From contig JAEXZY010000051.1 in assembly GCA_023404955.1 (NCBI GenBank), positions 3,619-67,618 on the forward strand: DNA of 64,000 nucleotides, written 5' to 3'. The DNA comes from Actinomycetes bacterium (GTDB taxonomy: Bacteria > Actinomycetota > Actinomycetes > Mycobacteriales > Mycobacteriaceae). The position numbers and the translations under genes were made by a program. The notes below the pieces were generated by a model. The model made no database searches and was not told the origin of the DNA. It saw nothing but the letters and a program-made list of their open reading frames with translations. The stretch's first letter is position 1, and each line of letters begins with the position of its first letter. This document shows, in pieces, positions 10,044-17,190 of the stretch.

Positions 10044-11300
10044 ATGAGCGCATCGGACCGCGAACACGACATCGTCCTCTACGGCGCGACAGGGTTCGTC
10101 GGCAAGCTGACCGCCCTGTACCTCGCCTCCGCGGCGGGGGATGCCCACATCGCGCTGGCGGGACGCTCGGCTGACCGACTGCTCGCCGTGCGCGAGACCC
10201 TGCCGGCATCGGCGCAATCGTGGCCGCTGATCACCGCCGACGCCTCCGACCCGTCGTCACTGGCCGCCATGGCCGCCAGCACGCGGGTCGTCATCAGCAC
10301 CGTTGGCCCCTATCTGCGGTACGGGCTTCCGCTGGTCGCCGCGTGCGCCGCTGCCGGCACCGACTACACCGATCTCACCGGTGAACCGCTGTTCATTCGG
10401 CGGGCCATCGATGAGTACCACAAGCAGGCCGTCGACACCGGTGCCCGCATCGTGCACTCCTGCGGGTTCGATTCGATCCCCTCGGACCTGACGGTCTTCG
10501 CGCTGTACAGGCAGGCAGAAAAGGACGGCGCGGGTCAGCTGGGCGACACCAACTACGTGGTGCGGCGCTTCGCCGGCGGGATGTCCGGCGGCACCATTGC
10601 GTCGATGACCGAGCTCGTCCGGGAGGCAGCCGAAGACCCGGAGAGCCGCAAGCTGCTCAACGACCCGTACACGCTGTCCCCGGACCGCGGCGCCGAGCCC
10701 GAGCTCGGTGGCCAACCCGACGCGCGCTGGCGGCGTGGCCGCGACATCGCCCCCGAGCTCGACGGCTACTGGGTCGGCGCGTTCGCGATGGCGATGCCGA
10801 ACTCCCGCATCGTGCGGCGCAGCAACGCCCTGTTGGAGTACGCCTATGGCAGGCGGTTCGAGTATGCGGAGCAGATGAGCCTCGGCAAGTCCCCGGTCGC
10901 GCCGTTGGCCGCGGCGATGGCCACCGGCGGCAACATCGCCGTCGTCGAATTGGGCAGCCGGTTCCTCAACCGGGTCCCGCGCAGCGCACTGGAACGCATC
11001 CTGCCCAAGCCCGGCTCCGGGCCCAGTGAGCAGACCCGCGAGAAGGGGCACTACACCGTCGAGACGTACACCACCACCTCGTCGGGCGCGCGCTACGTCG
11101 CCCGGATGTCGCAGCAGGGTGACCCCGGATACAAGGCGACATCGGTGCTGCTCTCCGAGAGTGCGCTGGCGCTGGCGTTGGACCGCGACAAGCTCTCCGA
11201 TCTGCGGGGAGTATTGACCCCGGCCTCCGCCATGGGAGATGCGTTGCTGGACCGATTCCCCGCCGCCGGAGTGAGCCTGGACGTCACGAAGCTGGCCTGA
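10044..11300 (+). CDS. Saccharopine-dehydrogenase-like reductase (Rv2449c family)
   Basis: Protein of 418 residues with an N-terminal Rossmann domain (DIVLYGATGFVGKLTALYL) and the saccharopine-dehydrogenase-like fold. In mycobacteria this family includes Rv2449c and the trans-acting enoyl reductase Rv2953 of phthiocerol lipid synthesis. Family knowledge supports NADPH binding and a role in lipid or acyl reduction, but no substrate is established for this orthologue. ATG 10044 has TAGCGT 8 bases upstream and no Shine-Dalgarno sequence. The frame is open far upstream only because of GC-driven third-position bias over the peptidase gene. It holds the syntenic place just before valS. Confidence 0.8.
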   Translation: MSASDREHDIVLYGATGFVGKLTALYLASAAGDAHIALAGRSADRLLAVRETLPASAQSWPLITADASDPSSLAAMAASTRVVISTVGPYLRYGLPLVAACAAAGTDYTDLTGEPLFIRRAIDEYHKQAVDTGARIVHSCGFDSIPSDLTVFALYRQAEKDGAGQLGDTNYVVRRFAGGMSGGTIASMTELVREAAEDPESRKLLNDPYTLSPDRGAEPELGGQPDARWRRGRDIAPELDGYWVGAFAMAMPNSRIVRRSNALLEYAYGRRFEYAEQMSLGKSPVAPLAAAMATGGNIAVVELGSRFLNRVPRSALERILPKPGSGPSEQTREKGHYTVETYTTTSSGARYVARMSQQGDPGYKATSVLLSESALALALDRDKLSDLRGVLTPASAMGDALLDRFPAAGVSLDVTKLA

Positions 11301-11332
11301 CCGAACACCCGTCGAACCGTCTCAGCCGGGTC

Positions 11333-11338
11333 TACCCT
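11333..11338 (+). promoter_or_regulatory. Leaderless -10 of the DUF937 gene
   Basis: TACCCT, 7 bases before ATG 11346, no Shine-Dalgarno sequence. Confidence 0.5.
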
Positions 11339-11345
11339 GTCGCTC

Positions 11346-11933
11346 ATGAGCGGCCTCGATGATCTCTACAGCCAAATCCCTGTACAGCAGATCGCCGGCA
11401 GGTTGGGCGTCGACGAGAGCGAGGTCGACAGCGCCGTCAAGAGGCTGGTGCCGGTTCTGGTGGGCGGGCTGCAGCACAACGCCGCCGATCCCGACACCGC
11501 CCACGGCATCGCAGCGGCCGCCGATTCGCATGCTCGCAGCGGCCTGCTCGACGGCGGCGTCAGTGTCGACCAGGTCGATGAAGCCGACGGCTCCCGCGCG
11601 ATCGCGAAGATCTTCGGCGGCAACGACACCGGGCAGGTGGCCTCCGCGCTGTCCGGCGGCGGCGCAGGCAACAGCGATCTGATCCAGAAACTGCTGCCGA
11701 TCCTCGCGCCGATCGTGCTGGCCTACATCGGCAAGCGGCTCTCGGGTGGAGCGCAGGTACCCGGGCAGTCCGGTGGCGGAGGTATCGGCGACATCCTGGG
11801 CAGCATCCTCGGCGGCGGCGCCGCACCCGGCGGGAACAACCCGCTGGGAAGCATCCTGGGCTCGGTGCTGGGCGGCGACAAGTCCGGCGGAATGGGTGAC
11901 ATCCTCGGCGGCCTTCTGGGCGGGAAGAAGTAG
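11346..11933 (+). CDS. DUF937 (YidB-like) protein
   Basis: Protein of 195 residues of unknown function. Residues 1-110 are helical and match the DUF937 pattern (IPVQQIAGRLGVDESEVDSA, QHNAADPD, GGNDTGQVASALS). A short hydrophobic helix follows (LLPILAPIVLAYIG). The C-terminal 60 residues are glycine-rich repeats of the type GDILGSILGGG. No catalytic motif is visible. The low-complexity tail suggests self-association. Standing between a reductase gene and valS, it gives no functional clue from context. Confidence 0.75.
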   Translation: MSGLDDLYSQIPVQQIAGRLGVDESEVDSAVKRLVPVLVGGLQHNAADPDTAHGIAAAADSHARSGLLDGGVSVDQVDEADGSRAIAKIFGGNDTGQVASALSGGGAGNSDLIQKLLPILAPIVLAYIGKRLSGGAQVPGQSGGGGIGDILGSILGGGAAPGGNNPLGSILGSVLGGDKSGGMGDILGGLLGGKK

Positions 11934-11948
11934 CCCGCGGCGTCTTCC

Positions 11949-11954
11949 TAGAAT
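11949..11954 (+). promoter_or_regulatory. Leaderless -10 of valS
   Basis: TAGAAT, 6 bases before GTG 11961. No Shine-Dalgarno sequence, and no T-box-like leader fits in the 27-base gap. Confidence 0.55.
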
Positions 11955-11960
11955 GGCTCG

Positions 11961-14627
11961 GTGACCTCCCAGCCGCTCGCCAACACCGAACCCTCCGGGC
12001 TCGATGCCCTGCCCAAGTCGTGGGAGCCCTCGGCTGTCGAGAGCGATCTGTACCAGAGCTGGGTCGATGCCGGATACTTCACCCCCGACCCGGCCAGCGA
12101 GAAGCCCGCCTACTCCATCGTGCTGCCCCCGCCGAACGTCACGGGCAGCCTGCACATGGGTCACGCACTGGACCACACGCTGATGGACGCGCTGACCCGC
12201 CGTAAGCGCATGCAGGGTTTCGAGGTGCTGTGGCTGCCCGGCATGGACCACGCCGGTATCGCCACCCAATCGGTGGTGGAGAAGCAGCTCGCCGCCGACG
12301 GCAAAACCAAAGAGGACCTCGGACGTGAGTCGTTCGTCGAGAAGGTGTGGGACTGGAAGCGGGAGTCCGGCGGCACGATCGGTGCTCAGATGCGCCGCAT
12401 CGGAGACGGCGTCGACTGGAGCCGTGACCGGTTCACGATGGACGAGGGGCTTTCCCGGGCCGTCCGCACGATCTTCAAGCGGCTGTTCGACGCCGGGCTG
12501 ATCTATCAGGCCGAGCGCCTGGTCAACTGGTCGCCGGTGCTGGAAACCGCGATCTCCGATCTGGAGGTCAAGTACTCCGACATCGAGGGTGAGCTGGTCT
12601 CGTTCCGCTACGGGTCGATGTCCGACGACGAGCCGCACCTCGTGGTGGCCACCACCCGCCTCGAGACGATGCTGGGGGACACCGCGATCGCGGTGCATCC
12701 CGACGACGAACGCTACCGCGACCTGGTCGGCACGACGCTGCCCCATCCGTTCCTCGATCGCCAGGTCATCGTGGTCGCCGATTACCACGTCGATCCCGAG
12801 TTCGGCACGGGCGCAGTCAAAGTCACGCCGGCGCACGACCCGAACGACTTCGAGATCGGTCTGCGCCACCAGCTGCCCATGCCGACGATGCTCGACACCA
12901 AGGGTCGGATCGCCGATACCGGAACGCGGTTCGACGGGATGGACCGGTTCGAGGCGCGGGTCGCGGTGCGTGAGGCGTTGGCCGAAGAAGGCCGCATCGT
13001 CGCCGAGAAGCGTCCGTACCTGCACAGCGTCGGCCACTCCGAGCGCAGCGGCGAACCGATCGAGCCGCGACTGAGCCTGCAGTGGTGGGTCAAGGTCGAG
13101 TCGTTGGCGAAGGCCGCCGGTGACGCGGTGCGGGGCGGCGACACCGTGATCCACCCACAGAGCCTGGAGCCGCGCTGGTTCGCCTGGGTGGACAACATGC
13201 ACGACTGGACGATCTCGCGCCAACTCTGGTGGGGCCATCGCATCCCGATCTGGCACGGTCCGAACGGCGAGACGGTGTGCGTCGGCCCGGACGAGACGCC
13301 GCCGGAGGGGTGGGAACAGGATCCCGACGTGCTCGACACGTGGTTCTCGTCCGCGCTGTGGCCGTTCTCCACCATGGGGTGGCCGGACCGCACCCCCGAG
13401 CTCGAGAAGTTCTATCCGACAACCGTTCTCGTCACGGGCTACGACATCCTGTTCTTCTGGGTGGCCCGGATGATGATGTTCGGCACCTTCGTGTCCGGCG
13501 ACCCGGCCATCACGTGCGACGGGCAGCGGAGCGCCCCGGTGCCCTTCGAGAACGTGTTCCTGCACGGCCTCATTCGGGACGAGCACGGTCGCAAGATGAG
13601 CAAGTCGCGCGGCAACGGGATCGACCCGCTGGACTGGGTGGAGAAGTTCGGCGCCGACGCGCTGCGGTTCACGCTGGCCCGCGGCGCGAGCCCCGGCGGC
13701 GACCTCGCGATCGGCGAAGACCACGCCCGCGCCTCGCGAAACTTCGCCACGAAGCTGTTCAACGCAACGCGGTTCGCGCTGATGAACGGCACAAGCCCCG
13801 CTCCGCTGCCGCCTGTCGCAGAATTGACCGACGCCGACCGCTGGATCCTGGGCAGGCTGGAAGAGGTTCGCGCCGAAGTGGATTCGGCACTCGACGCCTA
13901 CGAGTTCAGCCGCGCGTGTGAGGCGCTCTACCACTTCGCGTGGGACGAATTCTGCGACTGGTACGTGGAGCTCGCCAAGGTTCAACTCGGCGAGGGTGTT
14001 TCGCACACCACGGCGGTGCTCGCGGCCGTGCTCGACACGCTGCTGAAGCTGCTCCACCCGGTGATGCCGTTCGTCACCGAGGTGCTGTGGAAGACAGTGA
14101 CCGGCGGCGAGTCACTGGTGATCGCCGAGTGGCCCGCGGCCAGCGGCGTGAATCTCGACACCGCTGCAGCGCAGCGGATCGCCGACATGCAGAAGCTGAT
14201 CACCGAGGTGCGCAGGTTCCGCAGCGACCAGGGGTTGGGGGATCGGCAGAAGGTGCCCGCACGGCTGTCCGGCGTCGACGCGGCCGGCCTGGCCGCCCAC
14301 GTGCCCGCCGTCACCTCGCTGTCCTGGCTCACCCCGCCGGCCGAGGACTTCACCGCCTCGGCGTCGGTGGAGGTCCGGCTCTCCGGCGGCACCGTGCTCG
14401 TCGAGGTCGACACCTCGGGGACCGTCGACGTCGAAGCGGAGCGGCGCCGACTGGAGAAAGATCTAGCCGCAGCGAAGAAGGAGCTGGCCGGCACCTCGGC
14501 CAAACTGGGCAACGACGCGTTCCTGGCCAAGGCGCCCGCGGACGTCGTCGACAAGATCAAGGCGCGCCAACAGCTCGCCGGCGAAGAAGTCGAGCGCATC
14601 TCGGCACGGTTGGCCGCCCTCACGTGA
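11961..14627 (+). CDS. valS: Valyl-tRNA synthetase
   Basis: Class I aminoacyl-tRNA synthetase of 888 residues charging tRNA-Val. The HIGH motif appears as HMGH at 65-68 within PPPNVTGSLHMGH. KMSKS is at 545-549 (GRKMSKSRGN). The editing domain lies between (TTRLETMLGDTAIAVHP). The anticodon-binding domain follows, and the C-terminal coiled-coil arm typical of ValRS is visible at about 815-885 (EAERRRLEKDLAAAKKELAG). GTG 11961 fits the -10 upstream. Its stop overlaps the folC start (GTGA). A long open frame on the opposite strand over this gene is a codon-bias shadow. Confidence 0.97.
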   Translation: MTSQPLANTEPSGLDALPKSWEPSAVESDLYQSWVDAGYFTPDPASEKPAYSIVLPPPNVTGSLHMGHALDHTLMDALTRRKRMQGFEVLWLPGMDHAGIATQSVVEKQLAADGKTKEDLGRESFVEKVWDWKRESGGTIGAQMRRIGDGVDWSRDRFTMDEGLSRAVRTIFKRLFDAGLIYQAERLVNWSPVLETAISDLEVKYSDIEGELVSFRYGSMSDDEPHLVVATTRLETMLGDTAIAVHPDDERYRDLVGTTLPHPFLDRQVIVVADYHVDPEFGTGAVKVTPAHDPNDFEIGLRHQLPMPTMLDTKGRIADTGTRFDGMDRFEARVAVREALAEEGRIVAEKRPYLHSVGHSERSGEPIEPRLSLQWWVKVESLAKAAGDAVRGGDTVIHPQSLEPRWFAWVDNMHDWTISRQLWWGHRIPIWHGPNGETVCVGPDETPPEGWEQDPDVLDTWFSSALWPFSTMGWPDRTPELEKFYPTTVLVTGYDILFFWVARMMMFGTFVSGDPAITCDGQRSAPVPFENVFLHGLIRDEHGRKMSKSRGNGIDPLDWVEKFGADALRFTLARGASPGGDLAIGEDHARASRNFATKLFNATRFALMNGTSPAPLPPVAELTDADRWILGRLEEVRAEVDSALDAYEFSRACEALYHFAWDEFCDWYVELAKVQLGEGVSHTTAVLAAVLDTLLKLLHPVMPFVTEVLWKTVTGGESLVIAEWPAASGVNLDTAAAQRIADMQKLITEVRRFRSDQGLGDRQKVPARLSGVDAAGLAAHVPAVTSLSWLTPPAEDFTASASVEVRLSGGTVLVEVDTSGTVDVEAERRRLEKDLAAAKKELAGTSAKLGNDAFLAKAPADVVDKIKARQQLAGEEVERISARLAALT

Positions 14628-16042
14628 GCTCACCCGAACCCGCACCCGACGAGATCGCAGCCCTGCTGCAGGTCGAGCACCTGCTCGACCAGCGGTGGCC
14701 GGAAACCAAGATCGAGCCCAGCACTGCCCGTATCGCGGCGCTGCTCGAACTGCTCGGCTCTCCGCAGAACGGCTACCCGTCGATTCACATCGCCGGCACG
14801 AACGGCAAGACGTCGGTGGCCCGGATGGTCGACGCGTTGCTGACCGCGCTGCACCGACGCACCGGCCGCACCACCAGCCCGCACCTGCAGTCGGCCGTCG
14901 AGCGCATCTCCATCGACGGGCGGCCGATCAGCCCGGCCACCTACGTCGACACCTACCGGGAGATCGAACCGTTCGTGGAGCTGGTCGATCGTCAGTCCGA
15001 GGCCGGGGGAGGGCCGCGCTGCTCGAAGTTCGAGGTGGTCACGGCCATGGCGTTCGCCGCGTTCTCCGACGCCCCGATCGACGTGGCCGTCGTCGAAGTC
15101 GGCCTCGGCGGACGCTGGGACGCGACCAACGTGGTCAACGCGCCCGTCGCGGTGATCACCCCGATCGGCATGGACCACACCGACTACCTGGGCGACACCA
15201 TCGCCGAGATCGCCGGGGAGAAGGCGGGCATCATCACCCGCCAAGCCGACGACCTGGTGCCCACCGACACCGTCGCCGTCATCGGCCGTCAGGTGCCCGA
15301 GGCGATGGAGGTGCTGCTGACCGCCGCGGTGCGAGCCGACGCAGCCGTGGCGCGGGAGGACTCCGAGTTCGCGGTACTCGATCGCCAGGTGGCGATCGGT
15401 GGGCAGATGCTCGAACTGCAGGGGCTCGGGGGACGGTACTCAGAGATCTTCCTGCCGCTGCACGGTGAGCATCAGGCCCACAACGCCGTCCTCGCGCTCG
15501 CCGCGGTCGAGGCGTTCTTCGGCGCCGGCGCGGACCGTCAGCTCGACGTGGATGCGGTGCGCGCCGGATTCGCGGCCGCCACATCGCCCGGTCGACTGGA
15601 GCGGATGCGCACCGCCCCAACGGTGTTCATCGATGCCGCGCACAACCCGGCGGGGGCGGCGGCCTTGACGTCCGCGCTTGCCGAGGAGTTCGACTTCCGC
15701 TTCCTGGTCGGGGTGGTGTCGGTGATGGCCGACAAGGACGTCGACGGGATCCTGGCCGCGCTCGAGCCGGCCTTCGACCAGATCGTCGTCACCACCAACG
15801 GCTCGCCGCGCGCGCTGGAGACCGACGCGCTCGCCGTCAAAGCCGAGGAGATCTTCGGACCAGAACGGGTCGTCACCGCGGCCACCCTGCCCGATGCGAT
15901 CGAGACGGCCACCGCGCTCGTCGAGGACTCCGGCGGCGACGTCGAGGGCGCCGGCGGCATGAGCGGGGCCGGCATCGTGATCACCGGCTCCGTCGTCACC
16001 GCCGGGGCGGCGCGCACGCTGTTCGGAAAGGACCCGGCATGA
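14624..16042 (+). CDS. folC: Folylpolyglutamate synthase / dihydrofolate synthase
   Basis: Mur-ligase-fold enzyme of 472 residues that adds glutamate to dihydropteroate or reduced folates. The ATP P-loop GTNGKTS is at residues 58-64. The central domain contains EVGLGGRWDATNV with the Mg-site residues and the conserved GMDHTDYLG block. The C-terminal ligase domain contains FIDAAHNPAG. GTG 14624 overlaps the valS stop, so it is translationally coupled to valS. The stop overlaps the DUF4233 start (ATGA). The order valS-folC-DUF4233-ndk is conserved in mycobacteria. Confidence 0.96.
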   Translation: MSSPEPAPDEIAALLQVEHLLDQRWPETKIEPSTARIAALLELLGSPQNGYPSIHIAGTNGKTSVARMVDALLTALHRRTGRTTSPHLQSAVERISIDGRPISPATYVDTYREIEPFVELVDRQSEAGGGPRCSKFEVVTAMAFAAFSDAPIDVAVVEVGLGGRWDATNVVNAPVAVITPIGMDHTDYLGDTIAEIAGEKAGIITRQADDLVPTDTVAVIGRQVPEAMEVLLTAAVRADAAVAREDSEFAVLDRQVAIGGQMLELQGLGGRYSEIFLPLHGEHQAHNAVLALAAVEAFFGAGADRQLDVDAVRAGFAAATSPGRLERMRTAPTVFIDAAHNPAGAAALTSALAEEFDFRFLVGVVSVMADKDVDGILAALEPAFDQIVVTTNGSPRALETDALAVKAEEIFGPERVVTAATLPDAIETATALVEDSGGDVEGAGGMSGAGIVITGSVVTAGAARTLFGKDPA

Positions 16043-16425
16043 GCACCCCGCCGCCGCCCGACCCGTGGAAGAGCTTTCGCGGCGTCATGGCCGGCACCCT
16101 CATCCTCGAGGCCATCGTGGTGCTGCTCGCGTTGCCGGTGGTCGGTGCCGTCGGCGGCGGCCTGACCGGACCCACGATCGGGTACGTGGTGGGCGTCGCG
16201 GTACTGCTCCTCCTGATGGCCGGCGTGCAGGGCCGCCCCTGGGCCATCTGGGCCAACCTCGGGGTGCAACTCCTTCTGGTCGCCGGCTGGGTCCTGTATC
16301 CAGGGATCGGCTTCATCGGTCTGCTCTTCGTCGTGGTGTGGCTGCTGATCGCCTATCTGCGGGCCGAGGTGCTGCGTCGGCAGAAGCGGGGCCTGCTGCC
16401 CGGGCAGCGGCGCGACCCCGAATAA
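16039..16425 (+). CDS. DUF4233 membrane protein (Rv2446c family)
   Basis: Integral membrane protein of 128 residues with about four transmembrane helices (roughly 17-40, 50-66, 70-85 and 88-108) and a basic C-terminus (RRQKRGLLPGQRR). No enzymatic motif is visible and the function is unknown. It starts within the folC stop (ATGA), so it is translated as part of the valS-folC unit. Its constant place between folC and ndk in mycobacteria is the only contextual clue. Confidence 0.85.
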   Translation: MSTPPPPDPWKSFRGVMAGTLILEAIVVLLALPVVGAVGGGLTGPTIGYVVGVAVLLLLMAGVQGRPWAIWANLGVQLLLVAGWVLYPGIGFIGLLFVVVWLLIAYLRAEVLRRQKRGLLPGQRRDPE

Positions 16426-16456
16426 GACACGGAGTAGGCCGCCCGCAGCGTGTGGG

Positions 16457-16462
16457 TAGGCT
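16457..16462 (+). promoter_or_regulatory. Leaderless -10 of ndk
   Basis: TAGGCT, exactly 7 bases before GTG 16470. No Shine-Dalgarno sequence, suggesting ndk can be transcribed apart from valS-folC. Confidence 0.5.
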
Positions 16463-16469
16463 GTCGGCC

Positions 16470-16880
16470 GTGACAGAGCGAACCCTCGTCCTCATCAAGC
16501 CCGACGGCGTCGCCCGGCGGCTCATCGGCGAGATCATCAGCAGGATCGAAGCCAAGGGACTGACCGTCGCCGCGCTCGAGCTCAAGAACGTCGACGACGC
16601 GCTGGCGCGAGCCCACTACGCCGAGCACGACGGCAAACCGTTCTTCGACTCGCTGCTGGAGTTCATCACGTCCGGCCCCGTCGTGGCGGCCGTGCTCGAG
16701 GGGCCGCGCGCGATCGCCGCGTTCCGTCAGCTGGCCGGCGGCACCGATCCGGTCGAGAAGGCCGTGCCCGGCACCATCCGCGGCGATCTCGGCTTGGAGA
16801 CGCAGTTCAACCTGGTGCACGGCTCCGACTCCCCGGAGTCCGCCGCGCGCGAGATCGAGCTCTGGTTCCCCGGCAGCTGA
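16470..16880 (+). CDS. ndk: Nucleoside diphosphate kinase
   Basis: Cytosolic enzyme of 136 residues that balances nucleoside triphosphates by a phosphohistidine intermediate. The active-site histidine is in NLVHGSDSPESA near residue 117, and the nucleotide-binding start TLVLIKPDGVARR is present. GTG is chosen from family length and the -10 spacing. It is the last gene of the valS-side block; a 310-base gap separates it from rne. Confidence 0.97.
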   Translation: MTERTLVLIKPDGVARRLIGEIISRIEAKGLTVAALELKNVDDALARAHYAEHDGKPFFDSLLEFITSGPVVAAVLEGPRAIAAFRQLAGGTDPVEKAVPGTIRGDLGLETQFNLVHGSDSPESAAREIELWFPGS

Positions 16881-17190
16881 CCGGCTCGCCGACCCGCTGA
16901 CGCCGCGTTTCGGGTTCCTCCGCAGTGATGTGGGATACTGGGCGCGAGCGACCGGCCTGACTACCCCGGGTTGGTCACTCGGATGAAGACTTCGACGACT
17001 GCGACCATCGCTACCCCGATGCGGCGCCGACCGTCCAGCCATCATTCAGACCGGCACCGAGAACGTCCCATCGGGATGCCTCGGAGCGAGACCAACAACA
17101 GTTCGGGATCACGTCGCCCGGACGCAATAGTCAGTAGCCCTCGCGTGGCCGCGTCAGCAAATGACGCGCCCGGGGGCTTGAGGAGAATAC
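16881..17190. promoter_or_regulatory. rne upstream region with a hairpin near the start
   Basis: 310 bases without a gene. A GATACT -10-like hexamer lies at 16934-16939 without a good -35. A 7-bp hairpin (cgcgtca, loop gcaaa, tgacgcg; 17150-17168) lies 12 bases before the AGGAG Shine-Dalgarno of rne (17181-17185). In E. coli the rne 5' UTR mediates feedback control; whether this hairpin does so is inference. Confidence 0.4.

Noticed and set aside
11322..14057. Minus-strand open frame of 911 codons over valS
   Set aside because: It mirrors valS codon positions, is rich in Arg/His/Gln/Val without domains, and the plus strand carries a complete synthetase. High-GC third-position bias explains it.
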